This document shows, in pieces, positions 35,738-47,926 of a DNA stretch of 64,000 bases. The stretch comes from Planococcus donghaensis. Its GTDB lineage: Bacteria > Bacillota > Bacilli > Bacillales_A > Planococcaceae. The notes below the pieces were generated by a model. That model was not told the origin of the DNA. It ran no database searches and saw only the letters and a list, made by a program, of their open reading frames with translations. The stretch is taken from contig NZ_CP016543.2 of the NCBI RefSeq assembly GCF_001687665.2, forward strand, positions 1,054,001-1,118,000. The letters run 5' to 3'. The position numbers were made by a program, and so were the translations under genes. Position 1 is the stretch's first letter. Each line of letters begins with the position of its first letter.

Positions 35738-36398
35738 GTCTTTATTTCCAAACGTTGATTGGGAAAACATGTGGGAAGCCACACTTGAAACGCTTTATAT
35801 GACGGCGATATCAACTTTGTTTACATTTATTATTGGGTTAGCACTTGGGATTCTTCTGTTTTTGACAGCGCCGAAGCAGTTATGGGCAAACAAAGTGGTC
35901 AATTGGTTGACGGGCGCATTCGTCAACATATTCCGTTCGATTCCATTTATCATCTTAATCATTCTATTAATCCCATTAACATTATTACTTATGGGAACGA
36001 TTCGTGGACCTAATGCGGCTTTACCGGCATTGATAATCGGTTCTGCTCCATTCTATGCACGAATGGTCTTGATCGCGTTAAAAGAAATCGATAAAGGCGT
36101 CATTGAAGCCGCTCGTTCCATGGGCGCAACGACGGGCACAATTATTTGGAAAGTCTTATTACCAGAATCGAAACCAGCATTAATCTCTGGTATTACAGTT
36201 ACGGCTATCGCATTAGTTGGCTATACAGCTATGGCGGGAATTATCGGCGCAGGTGGTCTTGGTACACTTGCTTTCCTAGATGGATTTCAGCGAAGTCGTG
36301 AAGACGTCACATTGATGGCAACAATCTTAATTTTAATTATTGTCTTTATCATTCAATATATTGGTGATTTAGTAACAATTAAAGCTGACAAACGGTAA
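35730..36398 (+). CDS. metP: Methionine ABC transporter permease
   Basis: A 222-residue permease (MetI/MetP family) with five hydrophobic helices and the permease loop EAARSMGATTGTIIWKVLLPESKPALISG that contacts the ATPase. It starts inside metN with GGAGGTG upstream. It imports methionine with MetN and MetQ. Confidence 0.95.
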   Translation: MIESLFPNVDWENMWEATLETLYMTAISTLFTFIIGLALGILLFLTAPKQLWANKVVNWLTGAFVNIFRSIPFIILIILLIPLTLLLMGTIRGPNAALPALIIGSAPFYARMVLIALKEIDKGVIEAARSMGATTGTIIWKVLLPESKPALISGITVTAIALVGYTAMAGIIGAGGLGTLAFLDGFQRSREDVTLMATILILIIVFIIQYIGDLVTIKADKR

Positions 36399-36448
36399 AA
36401 ACGGAATTTCCGTTCTATACACAAACACACCATAAGGGAGAGATTTAG

Positions 36449-37267
36449 ATGAAGAAATTTGTAGTAGGAACAGCGTTAACAGCATTAGTACTAGCAGGAT
36501 GCGGCAATGGAAATGGTGGAGCGAGCGAAGAAGAATCTGCAACATTACGCGTAGGAGCTTCTAACGTGCCTCACGCTGAAATTTTAGAAAAAGCGAAACC
36601 TATGCTTGAAGAACAAGGAATTGACTTAGAAATCGAAACGTATCAGGATTATATCCTGCCAAATAAAGATTTAGAGTCTGGTGAAATTGATGCCAACTAT
36701 TTCCAAACTGTGCCTTACTTAGAGACGCAAATAGCTGATAATGGTTATGAGTTTGAAAATGCTGGAGGGATTCACATTGAACCAATCGGTGTTTATTCAC
36801 AAAAACATGCTTCTCTTGATGAATTACCACAAGATGCAACCATTTTGATGAGCAACTCGGTATCGGAGCAGGGGCGTATTTTATCGCTGCTTGAGGTAGA
36901 AGGCTTAATCACATTGGCAGAAGATGTAGATAAAACATCGGCTGAAGTGAGCGATATTGTTGAAAATCCGAAAAATTTACAATTTGAGCCAGACTATGAA
37001 GCAGCTTTGCTCGTTCAATTATATGAATCGGGTGAAGGAGATGCAGTCTTGATCAACTCCAACTATGCAATTGATGCTGGCATCAGCCCTTTAGAAGATT
37101 CAATTGCAATAGAATCATCTGATTCGCCATATGTAAATATTATTGCTGTACGTGCAGGCGACGAAGATAATGAAAATGTGAAAGCATTAGTTGAAGTGTT
37201 AACATCTCAGGAAATCCAAGATTTCATTTTGGAAGAATGGGGCGGCTCAGTAGTACCAGTAGATTGA
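36449..37267 (+). CDS. metQ: Methionine ABC transporter substrate-binding lipoprotein
   Basis: A 272-residue NlpA/MetQ lipoprotein. The signal peptide ends in VLAGCG with Cys18 as lipid anchor; the mature part includes VGASNVPHAEILE and the NlpA block DANYFQTVPYLE. It captures methionine outside the membrane and passes it to MetP. The operon ends with a terminator. Confidence 0.95.
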   Translation: MKKFVVGTALTALVLAGCGNGNGGASEEESATLRVGASNVPHAEILEKAKPMLEEQGIDLEIETYQDYILPNKDLESGEIDANYFQTVPYLETQIADNGYEFENAGGIHIEPIGVYSQKHASLDELPQDATILMSNSVSEQGRILSLLEVEGLITLAEDVDKTSAEVSDIVENPKNLQFEPDYEAALLVQLYESGEGDAVLINSNYAIDAGISPLEDSIAIESSDSPYVNIIAVRAGDEDNENVKALVEVLTSQEIQDFILEEWGGSVVPVD

Positions 37268-37274
37268 TATGTAG

Positions 37275-37300
37275 AAAGCATCCTTTGGGATGCTTTTTTA
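37275..37300 (+). terminator. Terminator of metNPQ
   Basis: AAAGCATCC TTT GGGATGCTTT stem with T-run. Confidence 0.8.
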
Positions 37301-37324
37301 TTTGTTTTCAAAACAATAAAAATA

Positions 37325-37352
37325 TTGCGTGTTTTCTTTTAAACCTTACAAT
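37325..37352 (+). promoter_or_regulatory. Promoter of the symporter gene
   Basis: TTGCGT, 16-base spacer, TACAAT, about 70 bases before the start codon. Confidence 0.45.
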
Positions 37353-37421
37353 AAAACATGGTCTGTGCTATTTTTGAATAATAAAAAAAGAAACAAATGT
37401 TCATATGAGGGGGACAGGTAC

Positions 37422-38588
37422 ATGAAGTTCAATTTTGGTTTATTGCCGCGTATAGTTGTGGCGATCGTTTTAGGAGTTCTTATTGGTCTAGTTGCACCAG
37501 AAAATTTGGTGCGTGTTTTTGCAACATTCACATCGATTTTTGGTAATTTCTTAAACTTTGTTGTTCCACTAATTATTCTTGGATTTATTGCTCCAGGAAT
37601 TGCGAAATTAGGAAAAGGGTCTGGTAAATTATTAGGAGTTGCTACGGGTATCGCTTATGCGTCCACAATTACGGCTGGTGTGTTAGCATTTTTTGTAGCG
37701 ACGACTGTATTGCCTAATTTTATGAAGCAAGGATCGTTGAGCAATTTGGAAGATCCGGAACATGCATTAGCATCTTCATTTATTGCACTTGAGATGACAC
37801 CTGTATTTGGTGTAATGGCTGCCTTGATCTTGGCTTTTCTATTAGGTATCGGTATGGCATCAACAGGAAGCAAAACCATGGCATCGTTTTTTGATGAATT
37901 CCAAGCAATTATCGAAAAAACAATCTCATATATCATCATTCCACTTTTACCATTCCATATTTTTGGGATATTTGCCAATATGGCATACGGTGGAGCGGTA
38001 TTTGAAATCTTGTCGTTATTCGGGATTGTCTTCATCATGATTATCGTTCTTCACTGGACAATGCTAATGCTTCAATATTCAGCGGCAGGTGCGTTAAAAG
38101 GAAGAAATCCATTCTCAATTTTAAAAACAATGATGCCTGCTTATTTTACGGCATTAGGAACTCAGTCTTCAGCAGCAACAATTCCGGTCACTTTGCGCCA
38201 AGCACGAAAATCTGGAGCAAACGAGCGAGTAACAGATTTTACGGTTCCATTGTTTGCGACAATTCATTTATCAGGGAGCACCATCACATTAGTTTCTTGT
38301 GCAATTGGGGTTGTGCTACTAACAGGCGGAGCACCATCCTTCGGTAGTTTCTTCCCATTTATTTTAATGCTAGGCGTCACAATGATTGCGGCACCAGGAG
38401 TTCCAGGTGGAGCTGTTATGGCAGCAATCGGTCTGCTGCAAAGTATGCTCGGATTTGACGAGACAATGGTAGCTTTAATGATTGCACTGTATTTGGCACA
38501 AGACAGCTTTGGTACTGCTGCTAACGTTACAGGTGATGGTGCATTAGCGCATATTGTAGACCGTTTTACAAATGGCCGTAAAGTTTAA
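37422..38588 (+). CDS. Dicarboxylate/amino acid:cation symporter (DAACS family)
   Basis: A 388-residue transporter with eight to ten hydrophobic segments. Family features are the serine-rich re-entrant loop ALGTQSSAATIPVTLRQARK and the AAPGVPGGAVMA and QDSFGTAANVTGDGA segments near the C-terminus that bind substrate and sodium. It imports acidic or small neutral amino acids or dicarboxylates; substrate unknown. The ATG at 37422 is chosen for its GAGGGGGAC site and because the longer frame from 37329 begins in the promoter region. Confidence 0.88.
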   Translation: MKFNFGLLPRIVVAIVLGVLIGLVAPENLVRVFATFTSIFGNFLNFVVPLIILGFIAPGIAKLGKGSGKLLGVATGIAYASTITAGVLAFFVATTVLPNFMKQGSLSNLEDPEHALASSFIALEMTPVFGVMAALILAFLLGIGMASTGSKTMASFFDEFQAIIEKTISYIIIPLLPFHIFGIFANMAYGGAVFEILSLFGIVFIMIIVLHWTMLMLQYSAAGALKGRNPFSILKTMMPAYFTALGTQSSAATIPVTLRQARKSGANERVTDFTVPLFATIHLSGSTITLVSCAIGVVLLTGGAPSFGSFFPFILMLGVTMIAAPGVPGGAVMAAIGLLQSMLGFDETMVALMIALYLAQDSFGTAANVTGDGALAHIVDRFTNGRKV

Positions 38589-38691
38589 AATAATTGAATC
38601 AATCTAAAAGTTGCAGTTATTCCTAAGTGTTGTCCTATTGGTAAATTTTGTGTTACTATAACGATGAATATACACAATAGGAGGGAATTCT

Positions 38692-39219
38692 ATGAAGAAA
38701 TTGTGGGCAATTGGATTATCCGCTACTTTCTTATTAACCGCGTGTTCTGAAGAAGAAGCAACTGAGCCAAAAGAAACGACAACTAGCACAGAGCCGTCAG
38801 ATGACACTTCAGAAGTGAAAAAAGAAATGATGAAATTTTACATGGCTATTCCAAACACAATCAATGCTGTAGACGAAGACTTGAATAAGTTTGAAATGGA
38901 CCAAGCAGAAGAAGCTTTGCCAGAAGGTGAAGAGTTGCAAGCAATGAAAGACGCTGCTATAGCTTCTGCAAACGAGGCAGCTAATGCAGTTGAATCATTA
39001 GAAATTCCAGAAACATTAAAAGATCAAGAAGAACAACTCACTTCAGCATTTGCGTCTATGCGTGAATCATATGAACTAAAAGCTGAAGAATTAACAAAAG
39101 AATCCCCTTCATTTGAAGAAGCCAATGAAAAATTCAACGAAGCGGATGCTCAGTTAAATGAATTACTTGAAGAACTAGAATTAGCGGCATCAAGCATTTA
39201 TAACGAAGTTTCACAGTAA
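38692..39219 (+). CDS. Lipoprotein of unknown function
   Basis: A 175-residue secreted lipoprotein: signal peptide with lipobox LLTAC (Cys18), a Thr/Glu/Ser-rich linker to about residue 42 and an acidic, entirely helical remainder with strong coiled-coil tendency. No family is recognised. GGAGGGAATTC precedes the ATG. It has a terminator and stands alone between the symporter and a small gene. Confidence 0.75.
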   Translation: MKKLWAIGLSATFLLTACSEEEATEPKETTTSTEPSDDTSEVKKEMMKFYMAIPNTINAVDEDLNKFEMDQAEEALPEGEELQAMKDAAIASANEAANAVESLEIPETLKDQEEQLTSAFASMRESYELKAEELTKESPSFEEANEKFNEADAQLNELLEELELAASSIYNEVSQ

Positions 39220-39225
39220 TAGTTA

Positions 39226-39260
39226 ACCCTTTGACGTTTAGTCGTCAAAGGGTTTTTTTT
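39226..39260 (+). terminator. Terminator after the lipoprotein gene
   Basis: ACCCTTTGACG / CGTCAAAGGGT stem with eight T. Confidence 0.85.
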
Positions 39261-39422
39261 CTTAAGTAGATATCCAACAATAGTTCTATTTTCAGATTAA
39301 TTAGATAATTCGGGTGTTTATTTCAACATTAATGGGGTATACTAACAACTGTAAATAATAAAACCTAAGATTGAAAGGAATGGTTCATTATTGAATCGAA
39401 CGGAATAGACAAGACAGAGAAG

Positions 39423-39578
39423 ATGGAACAAGCATTTAGAAATGCACATGGTTTTGGAATTGATGAGTATCAAAATGATACTGCCAAAATTGTTGAAGTA
39501 GAACAGCGTCGGGAACAAGATTATCAGCTAGGCCAAAAAGTAGCCAGCAAGCTCGAACAGCAAGTTCATCGTGACTAA
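39423..39578 (+). CDS. Small acidic protein, unknown function
   Basis: A 51-residue frame beginning MEQAFRNAHGFGIDEYQND and ending KLEQQVHRD, hydrophilic and probably helical. The frame is open upstream to an ATT at 39390 that sits ten bases behind AAAGGA, so a 62-residue product from an ATT start is possible; no ATG, GTG or TTG with a good ribosome site exists. A terminator follows at 39598, which supports a real gene. Too short for most gene finders. Confidence 0.6.
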   Translation: MEQAFRNAHGFGIDEYQNDTAKIVEVEQRREQDYQLGQKVASKLEQQVHRD

Positions 39579-39597
39579 ATTTCGCATATAAGAGAGT

Positions 39598-39627
39598 AAA
39601 ACCAGCATCTAAGGATGCTGGTTTTTT
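39598..39627 (+). terminator. Terminator after the small acidic protein gene
   Basis: AAACCAGCATC / GATGCTGGTTT stem with T-run. Confidence 0.8.
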
Positions 39628-39765
39628 ATTGATATAAATTCTCAATTAGTATTCTTTTATTGAAAATATAAAAGCATAATAGATATCCGCTCCAACTTTT
39701 GTAAATAAGTGAGAAATCCAGTAATCTAAATTGTTTTACCTTCGTTTTTGAAGTGGTTTAATGAT

Positions 39766-39794
39766 TTGCCAGTAAGGTGAATATGGGTTAAGAT
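39766..39794 (+). promoter_or_regulatory. Promoter of the suf operon
   Basis: TTGCCA, 17-base spacer, TAAGAT. The leader contains a hairpin GGATGG-TCCG-CCATCC at 39813-39828 without T-run. The rest of 39628-39765 shows nothing recognisable. Confidence 0.5.
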
Positions 39795-39855
39795 TAGAAT
39801 GATACTAATTAAGGATGGTCCGCCATCCCAATATTAACTTTATGGAGGTATATAC

Positions 39856-40632
39856 ATGTCAACTTTGGTCATTAAAGATTTACACGTTAAAATCGAAGAC
39901 AAAGAGATTTTAAAGGGTGTAGACTTAACAATTAATACAGGTGAAATTCACGCAATTATGGGACCTAACGGTACTGGTAAATCTACATTAGCATCAGCTA
40001 TCATGGGTCATCCTAAATATGAAGTAACTCAAGGAACAATTACGCTAGACGGTGAAGATGTTCTTGAGATGGAAGTTGACGAACGCGCTCGCGCTGGTCT
40101 TTTCCTAGGAATGCAATACCCAAGCGAAATTTCTGGCGTAACTAACGCTGACTTTATGCGTTCTGCTATGAATGCACGTCGCGAAGAAGGCGATGAAGTG
40201 TCATTGATGAAATTTATCCGTGAACTAGACAGCAAAATGGAAGTTCTGGATATGGAACAAGAAATGGCACAACGTTACTTGAACGAAGGCTTCTCAGGTG
40301 GAGAAAAGAAACGTAACGAAATTTTACAGCTTATGATGATCAAGCCAAAAATCGCTGTTCTAGACGAAATTGACTCTGGACTTGATATTGATGCATTGAA
40401 AGTTGTTTCAGAAGGCATCAACCAAATGAGAAGCGAAAATTTTGGTTGCCTTATTATCACTCACTACCAACGCCTACTAAACTACATTACTCCTGACCAC
40501 GTTCATGTAATGATGCAAGGACGCGTTGTTAAATCAGGTGGGGAAGAACTTTCTCACAAACTTGAAGCTGAAGGCTATGACTGGATCAAAGCTGAACTTG
40601 GTATTGAAGACGAGACTGTAGGACAAGCATAA
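39856..40632 (+). CDS. sufC: Fe-S cluster assembly ATPase SufC
   Basis: A 258-residue ABC-type ATPase: Walker A MGPNGTGKST, signature FSGGEKKRNEILQ, Walker B AVLDEIDSGLDIDAL. SufC energises the SufBCD scaffold that builds iron-sulfur clusters. First gene of sufCDSUB, with GGAGGT upstream. Confidence 0.97.
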   Translation: MSTLVIKDLHVKIEDKEILKGVDLTINTGEIHAIMGPNGTGKSTLASAIMGHPKYEVTQGTITLDGEDVLEMEVDERARAGLFLGMQYPSEISGVTNADFMRSAMNARREEGDEVSLMKFIRELDSKMEVLDMEQEMAQRYLNEGFSGGEKKRNEILQLMMIKPKIAVLDEIDSGLDIDALKVVSEGINQMRSENFGCLIITHYQRLLNYITPDHVHVMMQGRVVKSGGEELSHKLEAEGYDWIKAELGIEDETVGQA

Positions 40633-40650
40633 TTGAAGGGAGAGACTAGC

Positions 40651-43614
<2,964 letters not shown>

Positions 43615-43634
43615 CATAGAACGGAGGAACGACG

Positions 43635-45032
43635 ATGGCGAAAAAAATGCCGGAAATCGGTGATTATAAATATGGGTTCCACGACAAAGATGTTTCAGTA
43701 TTTAGATCAAAAAGAGGTTTAACTGAAGACATCGTAAGAGAAATTTCAAAAATTAAAGAAGAGCCAGAATGGATGCTTAAATCTCGTCTAAAAGCATTGA
43801 AATTGTTTTATTCAATGCCGATGCCACAATGGGGCGGCGACTTAGGTTCATTGAACTTTGATGAAATTACGTATTACGTAAAACCATCAGAAGCAAGTCA
43901 AACTTCATGGGATGAAGTTCCTGAAGAAATCAAACGTACATTTGATAAATTAGGAATTCCAGAAGCAGAGCAAAAATATTTGGCTGGTGTATCAGCTCAG
44001 TACGAATCTGAAGTTGTTTACCACAATATGAAAGTCGAATTGGAAGACATGGGTATCGTCTTTAAAGATACGGGTGCTGCACTTCGTGAAAACGAAGACC
44101 TTTTCAAAGAACATTGGCAGTCAGTAATTCCAGCAGCAGACAATAAATTTGCTGCGTTAAATACGGCGGTTTGGTCTGGTGGCTCATTCATTTACGTACC
44201 TAAAGGCATTAAAGTGGAATCACCACTTCAAGCGTACTTCCGTATTAACTCGGAAAACATGGGTCAATTTGAACGTACGCTAATCATTGTAGATGAAGGC
44301 GCAAGCGTTCATTACGTAGAAGGTTGTACAGCTCCTGTTTACACAACAAATTCACTTCACTCAGCTGTTGTTGAAATTATTGTGAAAAAAGATGCTTACT
44401 GCCGTTATACAACAATTCAAAACTGGGCAAACAACGTCTTTAACCTTGTAACGAAACGTGCATTTGTGTACGAAAACGGGACAATGGAATGGATTGATGG
44501 CAACATCGGTTCGAAATTGACGATGAAATATCCAGCGGTTTACTTGAAAGGCGAAGGCGCACGTGGCATGACATTGTCAATCGCAATTGCTGGTAAAGGA
44601 CAACACCAAGATGCTGGTGCGAAAATGATTCACTTGGCTCCAAATACGTCTTCTTCGATTGTTTCGAAATCAATTTCAAAACAAGGCGGGAAAGTATCGT
44701 ATCGCGGAATCGTTCATTTTGGACGTAAAGCTGACGGCGCACGTTCGAACATCGAATGTGATACGTTGATTATGGATAACCAATCAACTTCTGATACAAT
44801 TCCATACAACGAAATCTTAAACGATAACGTTTCTTTGGAACACGAAGCGAAAGTTTCAAAAGTATCTGAAGAGCAGTTGTTCTACTTGATGAGCCGTGGC
44901 GTTTCTGAGCAAGAAGCTACAGAAATGATCGTTATGGGCTTTATCGAACCATTTACAAAAGAACTTCCAATGGAATATGCGGTAGAAATGAACCGTTTAA
45001 TCAAGTTCGAAATGGAAGGCTCGATCGGTTAA
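43635..45032 (+). CDS. sufB: Fe-S cluster assembly protein SufB
   Basis: A 465-residue scaffold subunit of SufBCD, on which clusters form. Typical blocks are [36 protein letters not shown] and [20 protein letters not shown], with the C-terminal [33 protein letters not shown] precedes the ATG. Last gene of the operon, followed by a terminator. Confidence 0.97.
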   Translation: MAKKMPEIGDYKYGFHDKDVSVFRSKRGLTEDIVREISKIKEEPEWMLKSRLKALKLFYSMPMPQWGGDLGSLNFDEITYYVKPSEASQTSWDEVPEEIKRTFDKLGIPEAEQKYLAGVSAQYESEVVYHNMKVELEDMGIVFKDTGAALRENEDLFKEHWQSVIPAADNKFAALNTAVWSGGSFIYVPKGIKVESPLQAYFRINSENMGQFERTLIIVDEGASVHYVEGCTAPVYTTNSLHSAVVEIIVKKDAYCRYTTIQNWANNVFNLVTKRAFVYENGTMEWIDGNIGSKLTMKYPAVYLKGEGARGMTLSIAIAGKGQHQDAGAKMIHLAPNTSSSIVSKSISKQGGKVSYRGIVHFGRKADGARSNIECDTLIMDNQSTSDTIPYNEILNDNVSLEHEAKVSKVSEEQLFYLMSRGVSEQEATEMIVMGFIEPFTKELPMEYAVEMNRLIKFEMEGSIG

Positions 45033-45045
45033 TCGATTTATATGT

Positions 45046-45085
45046 AACCCTTGGTGTGACGATGTTCACGCCAAGGGTTATTTTT
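45046..45085 (+). terminator. Terminator of the suf operon
   Basis: AACCCTTGG(T/C)GTGA / TTCACGCCAAGGGTT stem with T-run. Confidence 0.85.
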
Positions 45086-45199
45086 ATAGGCTTGAACGAA
45101 ATAACAAGTCATATCTCTAATCATGCAAGGGAAGCGTTTGGGTACTTGCTTAAAGGGTATAAGAGTAACGTATATAAATCCTTAGGAGGTATGCAAAAC

Positions 45200-45385
45200 A
45201 TGAGTCAAAAATTCGAAGCTTTAAAAGAGAAATTGAACAATGCAGACTTAAGCGAAGCAAAAGAAGTATTGGTGCAAGCTAAAGAAGCTTATGATGATGG
45301 TAAAATTGATGAAACTGAAAAGAAAGAATTGATGGATTCTGCGAAATCCTTAATAGCTAAAAAAGGAATTGGCGGGTTATTCTAA
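45200..45385 (+). CDS. Small acidic helical protein, unknown function
   Basis: A 61-residue protein, MSQKFEALKEKL onward, mostly charged helix with two AKE-rich repeats (SEAKEVLVQAKEAY, TEKKELMDSAKSLI) and a glycine-rich end GIGGLF. TTAGGAGG lies ten bases before the ATG at 45200; a closer in-frame ATG at 45191 is too near the site. Not recognised as a known family. A hairpin terminator follows. Confidence 0.7.
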   Translation: MSQKFEALKEKLNNADLSEAKEVLVQAKEAYDDGKIDETEKKELMDSAKSLIAKKGIGGLF

Positions 45386-45399
45386 AATCCTGTAATCAT

Positions 45400-45443
45400 A
45401 ATAAGCTTAGGCGCACATCATGTGCGCCTAAGCTTATTTTTTT
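45400..45443. terminator. Bidirectional terminator
   Basis: Long stem AATAAGCTTAGGCGCACA / TGTGCGCCTAAGCTTATT with T-runs usable on both strands; it ends the small gene and the minus-strand alkD-like gene. Confidence 0.85.
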
Positions 45444-46111
45444 ATGTGTTTTAATGCTTCGCGTTTGCTAAGAGGCATTAACTCATGTGTAGAGACAAAC
45501 GTTTCTACCCATTCAGCATCGGTCTTGGCATATTCACGTAATGCCCAGCCAATAGCTTTTTGAATAAAGAATTCAGGAGATGTAGCATGATGAAGTATAA
45601 TTTGACTAAGTATGATTGTGTCTGTCTGCTGCTTGTATTTTAGCTGGTGGAGAATCGCCGCACGATTTGTCCATATATTTTCTGCTTTTGACCATTCAAT
45701 CATTGAGCGTGTCCCTTCAACTTGTTCTTTTTGAATAACGTGACCAAGAATTCGGGAAGCAATCGAATCTACACTGTCCCACCAGGACTTGTTTTCAATT
45801 AGTTGTCGTAGAAATGCCAAGTCTTTGAGTGTTAACTCCTCTTTCATTTTGTCTAGTAAGGCAATCGCTGCGTATTGGTATTCTCTTTCAGGCAGTTCAT
45901 ATAGTTTCCAGACGGCCTCTAATAATTTCTGGCCGGAAGGCAACTGATGGGTTGAAAAGTGTTTGTTCAATAATTCAGTTCGCAATGGAGTTTTGATCCC
46001 TAAAAAGTCAAATTGATTTCGCATGTAGGCAGACATTGGAACCATTTGTTCAGGATTACGGTTTGCTTTAAAGCTATCAATTAGTTCTTGATCGTCCCAT
46101 AGCTTTTTCAT
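45434..46111 (-). CDS. DNA alkylation repair protein (AlkD-like)
   Basis: A 225-residue all-helical HEAT-like repeat protein of the AlkC/AlkD family. Motifs: YMRNQFDFLGIKTPLRTEL near the N-terminus, NKSWWDSVDSIASRILG and FIQKAIGWALREYAKTDAEWVETF. These proteins excise alkylated bases. The ATG at 46111 has AAGGAGATG upstream; an ATG at 46141 would add ten residues with no ribosome site. Confidence 0.88.
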   Translation of the reverse strand: MKKLWDDQELIDSFKANRNPEQMVPMSAYMRNQFDFLGIKTPLRTELLNKHFSTHQLPSGQKLLEAVWKLYELPEREYQYAAIALLDKMKEELTLKDLAFLRQLIENKSWWDSVDSIASRILGHVIQKEQVEGTRSMIEWSKAENIWTNRAAILHQLKYKQQTDTIILSQIILHHATSPEFFIQKAIGWALREYAKTDAEWVETFVSTHELMPLSKREALKHIKK

Positions 46112-46226
46112 GTTTGGCTCATCTCCTTGAGTGAAAATCAATTGAAGCGAAAGATAACTATTTTAAAAAAGACGTTCTATTTTTTCTATGTTATCATAAA
46201 ATAATAACGAAAATGGAGGCGGGACC

Positions 46227-47087
46227 ATGATTTATGTAGGATTGACGGGTTGGGGAGACCATCCAGATGTCTATAGCCCGGGCTCAAAGAAAACAGAGAA
46301 ATTAAGTGATTACAGTGGACATTTTCCAATAGTTGAATTAGATTCTTCTTTTTATGCGGTTCAACCAGAACGCAATATTCGCAAGTGGATTGCGGAGACG
46401 CCGGCGCAATTTCAATTTGTCGTCAAAGCTTATCAAGGCATGACAGGCCACCTTCGTGGTGAAAATCCATTTGAATCACGTGATGCCATGTTTGAAGCTT
46501 TCCGTAAGTCTATCGAACCTTTGAAAGAGGAAGGTAAATTAGCAATGGTGTTACTGCAATTTCCGCCATGGTTTGATTGTCAAAAAGACAATGTCGATCA
46601 ACTTCGAGAAATTATTGAACGTCTTAAAGAATTTGATTTGGCGATCGAGTTTCGCCATCAATCCTGGTATGCAAATGGAATGAGTGAAAAAACTTTGGAT
46701 TTTCTTCGGAACAATAACTTGATTCACTCAGTTTGTGATGAGCCGCAGTCAGGAGAGGGTTCAATTCCGCTTGTGCCAGTATCTACTAGAAAAGATAAAG
46801 TGTTGTTGCGCATACATGGTCGCAATGTTCACGGCTGGGTAAATCCTGGAGGTGCACAAAACTGGAGAGAAGTTCGTTATTTATACGATTACAATAAAGA
46901 AGAACTCGAGGAAATTAGTAGAGCCGTAAAGACATTGACGAACACTACTGAAAATGTATATGTGATTTTTAATAACAATTCAGGAGGGCATGCAGCAGGT
47001 AATGCGAAGCAGTTCCAAAAGATGAATAACCTATCATTTGATGGGCTTTTACCAAAGCAGTTGGATTTATTTGAAGGAGGATTTTAA
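46227..47087 (+). CDS. yunF: DUF72 domain protein (YunF-like)
   Basis: A 286-residue DUF72 TIM-barrel protein: IYVGLTGWGDHPDVY at the start, VELDSSFYAVQPERNIRKW, and AIEFRHQSWY in the middle. The family resembles endonuclease IV-like barrels but has no proven activity. GGAGGCGGG precedes the ATG. It shares one base with yunE, and yunF-yunE-yunD form an operon. Confidence 0.88.
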   Translation: MIYVGLTGWGDHPDVYSPGSKKTEKLSDYSGHFPIVELDSSFYAVQPERNIRKWIAETPAQFQFVVKAYQGMTGHLRGENPFESRDAMFEAFRKSIEPLKEEGKLAMVLLQFPPWFDCQKDNVDQLREIIERLKEFDLAIEFRHQSWYANGMSEKTLDFLRNNNLIHSVCDEPQSGEGSIPLVPVSTRKDKVLLRIHGRNVHGWVNPGGAQNWREVRYLYDYNKEELEEISRAVKTLTNTTENVYVIFNNNSGGHAAGNAKQFQKMNNLSFDGLLPKQLDLFEGGF

Positions 47088-47914
47088 TGGTTTTCATCGT
47101 TATGGCAGTTGTCGGAATAATGTCCGGCATACTGGGTGCTTTAATCGGTTTGGGTGGGGGCGTTATATTGGTACCTGCTTTGCTGTTTATGGGCACTAGC
47201 TTTGCATTTTTTCCAGAACTTTCACCACAAAAAATTGTTGGGTTATCGGTTATTATGATGATTTTTACAGGTCTTTCTTCCACGTTAGCCTATATGAAAG
47301 TTCGAACAGTTGATTACAAAAGTGGATTCATTTTTTTTGCAGGTAGTGCACCGGGAACAATTGTCGGTGCTTTTATTAATAAAAATTTAGACTTACCCTC
47401 CTTCAACTTATATTTTGGGATTCTTTTAGTTTTTCTATCCTTGTTGCTGTTATTGCGTGACCATCTTAATGCAGTTCAATGGTTTGTGGAGAACGGTCGA
47501 AAAACAACGTTTACAGACAGAGAAAAAAAAGAATATGTTTATGGCTATCCAATCTGGTTTGCTTTGTTATTAACATTTTTTGTTGGCGTTGCTTCTGGTC
47601 TATTTGGTATTGGTGGCGGGTCTATCATTGTCCCAGCGATGATTCTTTTGTTCTTATTCCCTCCTCATGTAGCTGTTGGGACATCGATGTTAATGGTGTT
47701 TCTATCAGCACTGGTAAACTCTGTTACGCATATTTCGTTGGGGAATGTGCCGTGGATTTACACACTTGCAGTCGTGCCAGGGGCCTATATGGGTGCGAAA
47801 ATAGGTGCAGCGTTAAACAAACGCCTCAATTCGGAAATGTTGGTCACCATTTTGAGAATTGTATTACTCGTGCTTGGGATACGTTCAATTTATGAAGGAA
47901 TATTTAGCATTTAA
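47087..47914 (+). CDS. yunE: Sulfite exporter TauE/SafE family protein (YunE-like)
   Basis: A 275-residue membrane protein with about eight helices in two related halves, each containing a glycine-rich motif (GALIGLGGGVILVPALL and GLFGIGGGSIIVPAMI). It probably exports a small anion or sulfur compound; substrate unknown. TTGAAGGAGG lies in the end of yunF. Confidence 0.9.
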   Translation: MVFIVMAVVGIMSGILGALIGLGGGVILVPALLFMGTSFAFFPELSPQKIVGLSVIMMIFTGLSSTLAYMKVRTVDYKSGFIFFAGSAPGTIVGAFINKNLDLPSFNLYFGILLVFLSLLLLLRDHLNAVQWFVENGRKTTFTDREKKEYVYGYPIWFALLLTFFVGVASGLFGIGGGSIIVPAMILLFLFPPHVAVGTSMLMVFLSALVNSVTHISLGNVPWIYTLAVVPGAYMGAKIGAALNKRLNSEMLVTILRIVLLVLGIRSIYEGIFSI

Positions 47915-47926
47915 AGAGGTGTTTTC

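Noticed and set aside
37390..37403. GAAACAAATGTTCA before the symporter gene, considered as a LexA box
   Set aside because: Matches the core on one half only with mismatches in the spacer, and the gene has no link to DNA damage; likely chance.
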